The position numbers and the translations under genes were made by a program. Positions 1 to 8,188 of a stretch of DNA of 64,000 bases are shown here, piece by piece. The notes below the pieces were generated by a model. It did not search any database, was not told the DNA's origin, and saw only the letters and a program-made list of their open reading frames with translations. The stretch is from contig UBXG01000006.1 in the NCBI GenBank assembly GCA_900469475.1, forward strand, positions 467,105 to 531,104, written 5' to 3'. How positions within the stretch are numbered: position 1 is the stretch's first letter; each line of letters begins with the position of its first letter. This stretch comes from Hyphomicrobiales bacterium. GTDB taxonomy: Bacteria; Pseudomonadota; Alphaproteobacteria; Rhizobiales; Rhizobiaceae.

Positions 1-543
1 CCGGTCCATTGGAACCTGGAGCATCTGCATCTCGGAATTCAGGCAGCCTTCAACTGGTGGAACTATCATCTGTATGAGTTCAGGATCGGCGGTCTCCGGT
101 ATGGGGATGTTGAGATCCTTGAGGAGGACGCGACCGACGACGATCCTCGGGTCTTCGATCAGAGAGAGGTTCGCCTGCTCGACTTCGAGCAAGGCGCTGT
201 CTTCAGCTATCACTATGATTTCGGGGACGGCTGGCGGCATACAGTTTCGGTAGAGGACTTCTTGACACTCGCCACCACTCCAAAACACGGAAGCTGCGTC
301 GCCGGCGAAAGGGCGCGACCGCCAGAAGACGTCGGTGGTGTATCAGGATACGAGCGGTTTTTGGAGATTATTGCCGATCCAGAGGATCCCGAATATGCCG
401 AAACCATTCGGTGGTGCGGTGGCTACTTCGATCCCGAATGGTTCGACCTTTCGACTGCGGACAACGATCTCCGCAATGCTCAACGCTTGAACGTCAAACG
501 GCGTCTATACCAACCGAAGCCGAAAGCTAGCTCGAAGAAATGA
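1..543 (+). CDS. pRiA4b ORF-3-like protein, 5' end outside window
   Basis: The reading frame is open from the first base, so the start codon lies upstream of the window; 180 residues are visible. The segment YDFGDGWRHTV and the downstream Tyr/Asp-rich helix with WFD near the end are typical of the plasmid pRiA4b ORF-3 family, first seen on an Agrobacterium Ri plasmid and common on rhizobial plasmids and mobile islands. The molecular function of the family is not established. No partner gene follows in the same direction. Family assignment is fairly sure; function is unknown. Confidence 0.8.
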   Translation, partial: PVHWNLEHLHLGIQAAFNWWNYHLYEFRIGGLRYGDVEILEEDATDDDPRVFDQREVRLLDFEQGAVFSYHYDFGDGWRHTVSVEDFLTLATTPKHGSCVAGERARPPEDVGGVSGYERFLEIIADPEDPEYAETIRWCGGYFDPEWFDLSTADNDLRNAQRLNVKRRLYQPKPKASSKK

Positions 544-710
544 TTTAGACGGCTTGCGGTTGGTAGCTCTTGATGGGAGTCGAACTGCGCTCCGCGCAAT
601 TAGATCCATAGGATAAGCCTATTTAGAGAATGTCAGATAGTCTGCTGCATGTCACAGCCACGCTTTAATGTCTCTCACACAATGATGCTTATTCGTCCGC
701 TCAGCGAGGC

Positions 711-1003
711 CTAAACGGAATCGCCCACCCAATCCTCATGTCCATGGCGTATTCGGATCACGAAAATTGCTCCGTCCTCCTCAATCCGATAGACAATAAG
801 ATGGGCTTTGAAGGGATGAATTCTGACCGGCGGCGAAATCTCTTCTCGCTCACGAGCCATTCGCGGGTTGGCAGCGATCAGATCAAGCACAGCGAACAAG
901 TCATCGTGGTAACGCCTAGCCTGGGGGGTCCGAACATGCGTATACCTTGTTCGGCGATCCCAATGATGTCCTCTTCCGCTTCAACCGAAAGGCTAAAACG
1001 CAT
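711..1003 (-). pseudogene. ParE/RelE-type toxin, frameshifted
   Basis: Reading the minus strand from the ATG at 1003, which overlaps the antitoxin stop as TAATG, gives a ParE-like start (MRFSLSVEAEEDIIGIAEQG) for about 27 residues. The frame is then lost. The rest of the toxin (ARRYHDDLFAVL to the C-terminus with IRIRHGHEDW) is in another frame. The switch coincides with a run of six G on the plus strand at 923-928. With one more or two fewer bases there the whole protein would be a normal RelE/ParE fold of about 97 residues. It may be a real inactivating mutation or a base-call error in the homopolymer. Such toxins are ribonucleases or gyrase inhibitors held in check by the neighbouring antitoxin. 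Confidence 0.75.
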
Positions 1004-1257
1004 TACCTGTTGCCGCGCGTTGTTTCTCCGCGCTCGACGGCCGCAGCAAAGAGTTCATTCTTCGACCGGCTACCAACGCCGCTTTTGAGACCGTCATCAA
1101 CAAAACGTTGCATGGCGGCAATCTTATCGGTGCGAGCTTGGTCCCGGCGAATCAAGTCGCGGACATAATCACTGGCATTCGAATATCGCCCAGTCTTTGC
1201 TTGCGCCTCGACCCAATCTTTCATCGGATCGGGAAGAGATACATTCATCGTCGCCAT
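1003..1257 (-). CDS. parD: ParD-type antitoxin
   Basis: This 84-residue protein begins MATMNVSLPDPMKDWVE and contains SNASDYVRDLIRRD, the ribbon-helix-helix DNA-binding signature of CC2985/ParD antitoxins. The ATG at 1257 is preferred because GGAGG lies about seven bases upstream; an in-frame TTG at 1269 has no better signal. It is the first gene of a two-gene operon with the frameshifted toxin, overlapping it by one base. ParD proteins normally bind the toxin with their C-terminus and repress their own promoter through the N-terminal ribbon. Without a functional toxin it may persist only as a relic or an anti-addiction factor. Confidence 0.8.
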   Translation of the reverse strand: MATMNVSLPDPMKDWVEAQAKTGRYSNASDYVRDLIRRDQARTDKIAAMQRFVDDGLKSGVGSRSKNELFAAAVERGETTRGNR

Positions 1258-1352
1258 TCGAGCCTCCAAAGTAGGAGCAGGTTATGCGATGTTGGCAAAA
1301 TTTGTCAAACCGATCATTGCAGATCAGGCACGCAATTTGGCTAGGCGCGATT

Positions 1353-1655
1353 TCATATACACCCCACCGCGGCTTTGTCGTGCCGGCGTCGGGAGGCGGC
1401 GATCACGTTGGTTTCCGGCGCCATCAGATCGTGTTTCTCAGCAAAGGCAGCGAAGAGACCGCGCGCGGTCTCGGCCTCGATATCACCGCGCAGCGCGGCA
1501 CTGCATGCCCTGAGCGCCACCGAATGCGCAGCGTCTCTCAATGAGGCCAGCCATTCCGCCAGATGCCGGTAGGCATCCATGACGCTGTTGACCTCAACCG
1601 GAAAGCCAAGGCCGACGAGGATGGTAACAGGTTGTCTGAACAAATCGGGTTTCAT
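1353..1655 (-). CDS. DUF982 family protein
   Basis: The start at 1655 (MKPDLFRQPVTILVGLGF) has a good ribosome-binding site, AAGGAGAGAGCG, directly upstream; the open frame extends further but the upstream part is not family-like. The 100-residue protein shows the DUF982 pattern: PVTILVGLGFPVEVNSV, an AYRHLAEWLASLRD helix, then LRGDIEAETARGLFAAFAEKHDLM. DUF982 proteins are small, mostly rhizobial and often plasmid-borne, and have no known activity. It lies upstream-adjacent to the Hsp20-like gene's 3' end on the same strand. Confidence 0.75.
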   Translation of the reverse strand: MKPDLFRQPVTILVGLGFPVEVNSVMDAYRHLAEWLASLRDAAHSVALRACSAALRGDIEAETARGLFAAFAEKHDLMAPETNVIAASRRRHDKAAVGCI

Positions 1656-1725
1656 CGCTCTCTCCTTCCCAATCCGGAATGAGGGCGCCGTAGGCACGGC
1701 ACCCTTGCTCTGCGGACAATGCGGG

Positions 1726-2208
1726 TTACGCTGCCTTCTGCGCTTCAATTTGCGCGGGAGCGGCAGAGGCCATTGCGGCGGCGCTCGGGATGGAGATCTT
1801 GCGCGGCTTCAACGCCTCCGGGATCTCACGCACGAGGTCGATCGACAGGAGACCGTTTTGCAGATCGGCGCCGTTCACGCGGACATGATCGGCTAGCTCG
1901 AAGCGGTGTTCGAACGGCCGACCAGCAATGCCGCGATGCAGGTAGCCGTCATTGGCACTCTCCTGCTTCTTGCCGGTGACGGTCAGAAGGTTGGACTGGA
2001 AGGTGATGTCGAGATCGTCCTGGGCAAAGCCGGCCACCGCAATCGAGATCCGATAGCTGTCATCGCCGGTCTCGTTCGAAGAGATGCGCCAGGACGCTTT
2101 GCAAATCCTGTGAAATGAGTGCCATGAGGGCACAAATACAAGATTGTTCGAAGAGACCGATGTGGGTCGGAGACCCAGCTTGTTATTTTCGCACGGCCCC
2201 AACGCCAC
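1726..2208 (-). CDS. Hsp20/IbpA-type small heat-shock protein with atypical N-terminus
   Basis: From about residue 45 the protein is a clear alpha-crystallin domain: DDSYRISIAVAGFAQDDLDI, the GYLHRGIAGRPFEHRFELAD core and NGLLSIDLVREIPEALKP with the IxI-like tail KISI. Such proteins are ATP-independent chaperones that hold unfolding proteins. The first 45 residues lack the phenylalanine-rich N-terminal arm and the YPPYNI-type segment expected of rhizobial IbpA/HspF. An 11-bp direct repeat, GTTCGAAGAGA, at 2074-2084 and 2146-2156 brackets the foreign-looking stretch, so the 5' end may have been replaced or deleted. The true start is uncertain; a GTG inside the N-terminal region is an alternative. 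Confidence 0.7.
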   Translation of the reverse strand: MALGPCENNKLGLRPTSVSSNNLVFVPSWHSFHRICKASWRISSNETGDDSYRISIAVAGFAQDDLDITFQSNLLTVTGKKQESANDGYLHRGIAGRPFEHRFELADHVRVNGADLQNGLLSIDLVREIPEALKPRKISIPSAAAMASAAPAQIEAQKAA

Positions 2209-2339
2209 TAAAGATCACCACTCACACAGAAAAATCGGATCTGTTGATGTGATAGCATTCGAATCGGGGACCAATTTATCGAAACCGTCGAAGTTTCAAA
2301 AATGCTCGAGTCCGGATACTGAAGAGAAATTCCCACGCA

Positions 2340-3563
2340 TTAACGCCACAATGCCGAAATTGGCACGGCGGAAAGGCGTTCCCCAAACGGGATCACCTTG
2401 TCATGGTCGTACAGAACAATGCCTGAAACAAACCTCTCTCCACATGCTTCGGCCAACATTCGCAATCCGGAAAAATCGGAAGTCGAGACGGATGCCGCAG
2501 CCTTTATCTCGATACCGACAACCCTGCCTCTTCTGTCTTCGATGACGATATCGACTTCGTTCTGCTGCTTGTCACGAAAGTGCGAAAACTCGAAGCGGGT
2601 ATGTCCGCTGCTGGCGAGTTTAAGGATCTCGCCAAAAACGAAAGTCTCCAGCAACGCCCCGAACTGTCCCCTGTCGTCCCGGAGCCGATCGAGGGAGAGG
2701 TCACGAAGGGAGGCGAGAAGACCAGAATCGAGGAAATGTATTTTGGGGGTCTTGGTCAGACGCTTCAGTTTGTTTGAAAACCAGGGTTGGATTGTTCTGG
2801 CGAGGAACAGGCTCTCGAATATGCCAACGTATTTTTGCGTCGTGATGTGGTTCATCCCGATGGCAGCGCCAATTCCGGAATAGTTCACGAGTTGTCCCGA
2901 ATGCTCTGCCAGGATGCGTAGCAGGCGCGGCATCTGCGCCATCTGCTCGATTTGCGCGACATCGCGGACGTCGCGTTGAACGATCGCCTGGATATAGTCC
3001 GCATACCAGTCTTGTCTGCGACTCAAGGTTTTGCGGGCCAATGCCTCGGGATACCCGCCTGCCAGAACGGCAGCTATCAGGTCATCTCCGACGATCGGTT
3101 CTCCGGCCTTCGCATTGTTTTGAAAGGCATCGTGTAGGAAGGTACCCCCCGCCGCCCTGATTTCGGTTTGAGCAAGTGGCAGCAATCGGACGACCTCCAT
3201 ACGCCCAGCGAGCGAGTCTGCCACGCGTGGCAGCGTCATGAGATTGGCTGAACCGGTCAGGAGGAAGCGCCCTGGACGCTCGTCGGTGTCCACGCTTTCC
3301 TTGATGGCCAACAACAGCTCGGGAGCGCGCTGAATTTCGTCGAGAATGGCGCGATCCATTCCTCTTACAAAACCAACTGGATCCCGCCGCGCGGCGTCGA
3401 GCGTCGTGGCATTGTCCAGCGTGTAATACTGCATCCCCTCGTTGGCCATTTTCTTGGCCAGCGTCGTTTTCCCGGATTGTCGGGGACCCACGATCAGGAC
3501 GACTCGCGTGTCTGACATCGCGTCGGCAACACGTTGCTCAACGAGCCTTGGATACAGCGGCAT
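2340..3563 (-). CDS. AAA-family ATPase with DUF4143 C-terminal domain
   Basis: The 407-residue protein starts at MPLYPRLVEQRVADAM (ATG at 3563 with AAAGGA upstream); earlier in-frame codons run into the repeat array and are not coding. The Walker A motif GPRQSGKTT is near residue 27, a Walker B-like AILDEIQRAPELL near residue 75, and the sensor-like LLTGSANLM follows. The C-terminal half matches DUF4143, ending in a PD-(D/E)XK-like EVDIVIE...GIEIKAAASV. Proteins of this type are widespread, often on mobile DNA, and their role is not settled. The gene stands alone. Four 22-bp direct repeats lie just upstream and probably control it. Confidence 0.88.
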   Translation of the reverse strand: MPLYPRLVEQRVADAMSDTRVVLIVGPRQSGKTTLAKKMANEGMQYYTLDNATTLDAARRDPVGFVRGMDRAILDEIQRAPELLLAIKESVDTDERPGRFLLTGSANLMTLPRVADSLAGRMEVVRLLPLAQTEIRAAGGTFLHDAFQNNAKAGEPIVGDDLIAAVLAGGYPEALARKTLSRRQDWYADYIQAIVQRDVRDVAQIEQMAQMPRLLRILAEHSGQLVNYSGIGAAIGMNHITTQKYVGIFESLFLARTIQPWFSNKLKRLTKTPKIHFLDSGLLASLRDLSLDRLRDDRGQFGALLETFVFGEILKLASSGHTRFEFSHFRDKQQNEVDIVIEDRRGRVVGIEIKAAASVSTSDFSGLRMLAEACGERFVSGIVLYDHDKVIPFGERLSAVPISALWR

Positions 3564-3577
3564 AACTTCATTCCTTT

Positions 3578-3665
3578 GATGACCGTTTGAAACTATGTCG
3601 ATGACTAATTGAAAGTCAATGAATGACCAATTGAAATTTTCTTGGCGGCTGATTGAAACCGAGCC
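3578..3665 (+). repeat. Four 22-bp direct repeats (iteron-like) upstream of the ATPase gene
   Basis: Four copies of a 15-bp core start at 3578, 3600, 3622 and 3644, exactly 22 bp apart: GATGACCGTTTGAAA, GATGACTAATTGAAA, AATGACCAATTGAAA and the degenerate GGCGGCTGATTGAAA. The consensus is GATGACYNATTGAAA followed by a 7-bp variable spacer. The array begins 15 bp before the ATPase start codon and covers the place where its promoter should be. A 22-bp pitch puts each copy on nearly the same face of the helix, as expected for cooperative binding of one protein. Autoregulation by the ATPase or another factor is an inference. Confidence 0.8.
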
Positions 3666-4149
3666 CAATATAGATGGCACGCCAAATTGCAGCGTGAGGG
3701 CGTCGGGAGGCCATGTAGGCGCTGCTGAACCTTCGCTCATTGGTTACTGGAACTGACCTGGCTGGTCCTCGATAGAGGGATATTCCCGGAGCGACGCGAA
3801 AGCAAAATTGTGCATGTCTTCATCACATCGCCAAGTCGATCCATTTTTAACTGTAAATCGGCAAGATGGAATGACCCCGCCGAGATCAATGATGTCAGTG
3901 GGTTGTCGTGCCGATCGGCCTCGGAACGCCTCGCCGATTCACATGCGGCCCTGGAGAGCGCTCACGTACCCCGCATTTCGCATTCACATCGGCCATTTCC
4001 CGGCCCAATTTTCCGATGAACGAGGCCGTTCGCCCGAAGCCGAGGAAGACGAAGCACCGGTAACACAGGCAAGATCTGTTTTCCGTTTACAAGGAACCTC
4101 GGCTGAAGCGAACAACCAAAATGCAGGAACCAATCATTTCTCCGCTCGA
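3666..4149. other. Intergenic, no gene seen
   Basis: About 480 bp separate the upstream side of the ATPase gene from the 3' end of the virB operon. Open frames exist on both strands but none has family-like sequence or a convincing start. No strong terminator hairpin with a T-run was found after virB11. Confidence 0.5.
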
Positions 4150-5139
4150 TCACGGCTTGAAATAAATCTCGCTCACCCGAAACCGCCCGTCGATCCGCTT
4201 GCACTGGACAATGATATCGATCGCGACGTTGAGCAAACCACGAATATCGCTGCGCTCAAGGTCACGACCACCTTCCGACTCTTTTACGAGCAACGTCAGT
4301 TGCTCGAATGCCAGCGCCGCCGAATCGGCATGCACCGTTGTGATCGATCCAGGGTGTCCTGAATTGACATTGCGGATGTAGTAGAAGGCCGAGCCGTCGC
4401 GCAGCTCCTGTAGAAGAATGCGATCGGGGCGCATCCTGAGGCACGATTCGAGCAGATCTTTCGCGCTGATTTTCGCCAGCCCCTGCCCTCCTTTCGAATA
4501 GAAAAGCCTGACATGATTGGGCTGCGAGATGACCAGCTCCGGCGTATCCTCGATCGAGATTATCCGCTCATGCTCCGGGATATGCCGGATCAATGCCTTC
4601 GACAGGGTGGTCTTGCCGGAACCGGTCGCGCCCGAGATGATGATGTTTTTGCGCGCAAGAACCGCCGCACGCAGAAACGTCGCGTAATTGCCCGCCTTGA
4701 GGATGTTGCCCAACCTCGTATTGGAGGATTCGCTATGACGGTTCGGCGAGGAGACATTGGAAAATAATCCTCCCTTTTCGAGATCATCCAACGTCAGCGA
4801 CACTGACGACGGCTTTCTGATTGTGATGCTGACCGTGCCCTTGGTCGTTGCCGGCGGAACAACGATCTGGATCCGCTCTTCATCTGGCAAAGAGGCCGAC
4901 AAGACCGGCCGGGCCTCGTCGATTGCCTGGTTCGAATAGCTTGCAATGGCTCGGGCCAGACGCATGAGCTTCTCGAAGCTAAGATCCGGCAGTGCATGAT
5001 GCTGCCATCCTTCCGTTCCCTCGGTCAGGACTTCACCCGGGCGGTTGACGACGATCTCATAGAGCGAGGTATCCTTCAGGAAGCGAGACAGTGGCAAAAG
5101 CAATTCACGCACGACGCCAGCATCTGAAGCTTCCGCCAT
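4150..5139 (-). CDS. virB11: VirB11 ATPase of type IV secretion system
   Basis: VirB11 is the hexameric traffic ATPase at the cytoplasmic base of the channel that powers pilus assembly and substrate transfer. The 329-residue protein has the N-terminal domain, Walker A GATGSGKTT at about residues 170-178, the Asp box IIEDTPELV-type segment near 195, Walker B RILLQELRDG and the His box GHPGSITTVHAD. Length is normal for the family. It is the last gene of the virB operon, 8 bp after virB10. Confidence 0.96.
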   Translation of the reverse strand: MAEASDAGVVRELLLPLSRFLKDTSLYEIVVNRPGEVLTEGTEGWQHHALPDLSFEKLMRLARAIASYSNQAIDEARPVLSASLPDEERIQIVVPPATTKGTVSITIRKPSSVSLTLDDLEKGGLFSNVSSPNRHSESSNTRLGNILKAGNYATFLRAAVLARKNIIISGATGSGKTTLSKALIRHIPEHERIISIEDTPELVISQPNHVRLFYSKGGQGLAKISAKDLLESCLRMRPDRILLQELRDGSAFYYIRNVNSGHPGSITTVHADSAALAFEQLTLLVKESEGGRDLERSDIRGLLNVAIDIIVQCKRIDGRFRVSEIYFKP

Positions 5140-5147
5140 CTTGCGCC

Positions 5148-6317
5148 CTACTTCGCCACGAGCCTCGATCGAGGCCTGAAATCCCCCAATATCGCCCGAT
5201 CGAGGATCCTGTTGCGGGGCTCGGTGACACGCAGGCTATAGACGTCGGAAAAATCGAGATCGCGGGCGACAAAAATCGAGACGAGTTCGCCTTGATGCTT
5301 TGTCAATGTCGGCACAATATTGATGGATTGCTCGACGGCGATCGCTGCTGCCTGCTGGCCAGAAGTCGTCATATTCTGCGCTTGAACGTCACTATCCTGC
5401 AGCCGGCTGCCGGCATAGGTCGTCGCGTCGCCGACAATGGAGAGCAGGATGGCGCTGCCGAAGCGCTCCCACCAATGCGTGTCGACATAACCATCCATGC
5501 CCGCCCGCCCGAGTGCGTCGGTCGCGGGTGAGGCGAGTGTAATAATCACACCTTCTGGCGTCTTTGCCCGGTTCCAAAGCACGAATAGACGCTTCTGGCC
5601 CCGGTTCAAGCCGCCTCGATATTCTCCGACGATCTGAGTTCCTTTCTCCATCAGGACCACGCGGCCGTTGTCGGAAAGCACATCGCGATTGATGACGCAG
5701 CTGGCGAAGCCCGGCTGGTCGGAGGCGAGCGCCGTCTCCAGCACGCACGGAATGGACGTTCCCATCGCGACAATGAAGTCGCGATTGCCGAGCGTGCCGG
5801 CGCGTGATCCCTCCAGATGGGTCGGCGCCAACATCCTGTCGAAACGCTGATCCTCGGTTTCAGATTGGGCGCCCCCAAGGCTGCCTGGAACAGGGAGATA
5901 ATTGGAGCCGGGGTCTTGCGACACGGCAGTTGCTGGGTCGCGGCGTTGCGATGAGGACGACTGACTATTGTAGGCCATCACCGGCGCACGACGGGCAGAG
6001 TCTAGCAAAGTGTCCTCAGCGGGTGTGACCTGCTCCTTTGGCGCGGGCGTCGGTAGCAGCGCCTCGGGAAGGGGTACGACCGGCTTTACCTCTTCCTTTG
6101 CTGGCTCGAAGTCAGCCGTCTGGCGAATAACTATCTGGTCGGGCTTTGTCGTCTCCGTCTTTTGCCGGTCACGCATCGACCACAGCGAAAACCCAACGAA
6201 AGCGACCATCGCCAGAACCACGGCACCGCGCTTCAGGAATGGACGGGCCTCAGTTCGCGGGTTGGCATCGGTCTCGGCGCGCTCACCTGGGATACGGTCT
6301 TCCACCTCATCCGCCAT
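5148..6317 (-). CDS. virB10: VirB10/TrbI-type core complex protein
   Basis: VirB10 spans inner and outer membranes and with VirB7 and VirB9 forms the core of the secretion channel. The 389-residue protein has a short cytoplasmic N-terminus, one transmembrane helix near residues 30-48 (GAVVLAMVAFVGFSLWSM), a proline-rich periplasmic linker (residues about 65-110) and a C-terminal TrbI domain starting near FIVAMGTSIPCVLETAL and containing DRDVLSDNGRVVLMEKG-like strand order. Its start overlaps the end of virB9 by 11 bp, so the two are probably translationally coupled. Confidence 0.96.
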   Translation of the reverse strand: MADEVEDRIPGERAETDANPRTEARPFLKRGAVVLAMVAFVGFSLWSMRDRQKTETTKPDQIVIRQTADFEPAKEEVKPVVPLPEALLPTPAPKEQVTPAEDTLLDSARRAPVMAYNSQSSSSQRRDPATAVSQDPGSNYLPVPGSLGGAQSETEDQRFDRMLAPTHLEGSRAGTLGNRDFIVAMGTSIPCVLETALASDQPGFASCVINRDVLSDNGRVVLMEKGTQIVGEYRGGLNRGQKRLFVLWNRAKTPEGVIITLASPATDALGRAGMDGYVDTHWWERFGSAILLSIVGDATTYAGSRLQDSDVQAQNMTTSGQQAAAIAVEQSINIVPTLTKHQGELVSIFVARDLDFSDVYSLRVTEPRNRILDRAILGDFRPRSRLVAK

Positions 6318-7194
6318 GGATTCCTCCTGTTGCAGTACCAGCCGTCTGCGCTTTCATGACGCGCTCCACCGAAGGTGATGTCGTATTGGTATTGGGATCG
6401 ATGCCCATCGGATCGTAGGCTTCGTTGAAGATGCAGAGCACGTCTCCTCCCCGCCGCAGAATGAATTTGCGGCCGATCGCGTGAACGAGCACGAGATCAC
6501 CGGAAACCGACTTGGGTACCAGGCTTTCGGTGCCGTCGGAGTTTTCCATATAGATTGCCGGGATTTCCTGATTGCCGGAGAAGGCGATGGTCGTGATCTT
6601 GCCGTTGTCATAAACAGCGTTCGGTTCCAAGGCCCCTGATCCCTGCGCCGAATAACGCCAGTTGCGCGGTCCATATTGCTCGTGCAAAGCCAGCACTGTG
6701 TCGGCTTGTCCGGCTTGTGCTGCCTGGGTTCGCGCGAGCGCCTCCTGACGACGGCGTTCCGCATCATCGGCCGGATAGCGATATTTGACATAGAAGTAAG
6801 TGTCCTGGCCGAGGGCAACCGGACCGTCACGGACCGTCAACTCCATCTGGTAACTGCGCGTCGAACCATCACGACGTGTCGTGACCACGGAGATGTTCGT
6901 GACCGGCTGGTTCTCTCGCGCCTTCAGGAAGAGGATATTGCCGGCCGGCGCCACTTCCCATGCGACCGTGTTCCCAAGCGCCACATGGGCGATTTCCTCG
7001 TCGGCGGCAAACTCCACCTGGACGGAGGAACGCAGCGAGCCCACGATCCTGGTGATATTGTAGGGCTGATAGTCGACGAAGCGGACCCGACTGTCCTGGG
7101 ATGCGCCGCGCGGCGTTTCCAGCGCAAGGGCTGCCGATGGCCAGCCAGCAATCAGGAGCAGGGCGATCAAACAATGATGTTTCAGATGTTTCAA
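6307..7194 (-). CDS. virB9: VirB9 core complex protein (TTG start)
   Basis: VirB9 is the periplasmic/outer-membrane component that binds VirB7 and VirB10. The frame is open far upstream but that part only shadows virB8. The best start is TTG at 7194, which overlaps the virB8 stop (TTGA) and opens a signal peptide, KHLKHHCLIALLLIAGWPSA ending at ALA. The mature part begins LETPRGASQDSRVRFVDYQP, the usual VirB9 opening. Later come FYVKYRYPADD and the C-terminal beta-sandwich with IGRKFILRRGGDVLCIFNEA. The 295-residue length is normal. No ATG is available at the right place. Confidence 0.93.
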   Translation of the reverse strand: MKHLKHHCLIALLLIAGWPSAALALETPRGASQDSRVRFVDYQPYNITRIVGSLRSSVQVEFAADEEIAHVALGNTVAWEVAPAGNILFLKARENQPVTNISVVTTRRDGSTRSYQMELTVRDGPVALGQDTYFYVKYRYPADDAERRRQEALARTQAAQAGQADTVLALHEQYGPRNWRYSAQGSGALEPNAVYDNGKITTIAFSGNQEIPAIYMENSDGTESLVPKSVSGDLVLVHAIGRKFILRRGGDVLCIFNEAYDPMGIDPNTNTTSPSVERVMKAQTAGTATGGIHGG

Positions 7195-7862
7195 TTGATG
7201 GCCTCCGGATCGGATCGATAGTCGCTGACGGCGAAGCCGAGCGGATTTATCAGCCGATCGGTCGAGGACATTGGAGCATTCACATAGGAGAAGGTAAGCG
7301 TTGCCACCCAATGGGTCGTGTGGGTCTCGTCTCCGCGAGTGATGGCACGCATATAGCGAACAGACAGGACATTGGCGTTGATCAGGGAGATGGAAACGAT
7401 GTTGATCCGCGATGTGGCACCGCGACCATAGATATTTTGCGGGGAATCCGGATTGCCACCGCGATAAATCGCGGCAAAGCGGGTCTGTTCCGGCGCCGTT
7501 GAGAGCAGCGAGACCGTGCGAAAATTCTCCTCCGCCTCGCTCCAGACATAACCCTCGCGGGCACGAACATAGCGAGCGGCGAAATATTTGGTCACCGCTT
7601 CGTCGTAGGTGCCAGCGGTCGACGTGAGTGCCGAAACGACATCGACGATACCGGTGGAATTGTCGACTCTCACGACAAAAGGCTCGACCGTCTTTAGCGG
7701 TGTCAAGCCTGCGATGGCGACGATCGAAATCGCCGCGAGAATGCCAGCTCCGGTGGCTATGAACCAGGCAATCCGAGCCGAACGTTCCATCTGGATCATG
7801 CGGTCCTGATCGAAGCGCCTGGCCTTGTCGAAGTAATCCTTGAGACTGTCCGTCGTCACCAT
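7191..7862 (-). CDS. virB8: VirB8 inner-membrane assembly factor
   Basis: VirB8 is a bitopic inner-membrane protein that nucleates channel assembly through its periplasmic NTF2-like domain. The 223-residue protein starts MVTTDSLKDYFDKA at 7862 (TGATG overlap with the virB7 stop), has one transmembrane helix near residues 37-58 (WFIATGAGILAAISIVAI) and a periplasmic domain containing YVRAREGYVW and WVATLTFSY. Length and order match the family. A start six codons earlier is possible but overlaps virB7 more. Confidence 0.95.
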   Translation of the reverse strand: MVTTDSLKDYFDKARRFDQDRMIQMERSARIAWFIATGAGILAAISIVAIAGLTPLKTVEPFVVRVDNSTGIVDVVSALTSTAGTYDEAVTKYFAARYVRAREGYVWSEAEENFRTVSLLSTAPEQTRFAAIYRGGNPDSPQNIYGRGATSRINIVSISLINANVLSVRYMRAITRGDETHTTHWVATLTFSYVNAPMSSTDRLINPLGFAVSDYRSDPEAIN

Positions 7863-8149
7863 CACCGCGGCCCTCCGCATCGGCGATAGGAGTGGCCGAC
7901 ATCAAAATGCGCGAAGGCAGCGGGAACCATATCCGGCTTCACCTCAACATAGGCAAGCGGCTTGCCACCGGACTGTGCCGATGAGGAGTGAGGAGGTTGC
8001 GGCGTCGACCGGCTGTCGCCGTCCCTTTGCCACATGGCGCGATTGAGCGGCCGGCGCGAATAGCCGTCGCATTTGGGTAGGGGATAGGAATGGGACGCGC
8101 AGCCGCCGAGCGTTGATACCACACAAAAAAGCACGAATATTCGGATCAT
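7862..8149 (-). CDS. virB7: VirB7-position lipoprotein
   Basis: The 95-residue protein begins with a lipoprotein signal, MIRIFVLFCVVSTLGGC, with the lipobox LGGC and Cys-17 as acylation site. Its position between virB6 and virB8 and its lipobox identify it as the VirB7 equivalent, which anchors VirB9 in the outer membrane. The mature part (about 78 residues) is longer than the roughly 40 residues of Agrobacterium VirB7 and has a second cysteine in LPKCDGY early on, suitable for a disulfide with VirB9. Sequence similarity within this family is weak, so the call rests on position and lipobox. Confidence 0.82.
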   Translation of the reverse strand: MIRIFVLFCVVSTLGGCASHSYPLPKCDGYSRRPLNRAMWQRDGDSRSTPQPPHSSSAQSGGKPLAYVEVKPDMVPAAFAHFDVGHSYRRCGGPR

Positions 8150-8188
8150 CGTGAACCAGCCATCTTGTTGTTTGTTTGAAGTTCCACA

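Noticed and set aside
3578..3665. CRISPR array
   Set aside because: The repeated part is only 15 bp, the spacers are 7 bp and there is no cas gene; the 22-bp pitch fits operator iterons.
3808..4362. 184-codon plus-strand ORF over the virB11 end
   Set aside because: It runs antisense into virB11, has no ribosome-binding site and its composition is not protein-like.
7195..7905. Long N-terminal extension of the virB9 frame
   Set aside because: The sequence is an out-of-frame shadow of virB8 with no family similarity; the signal peptide after 7194 sets the real start.
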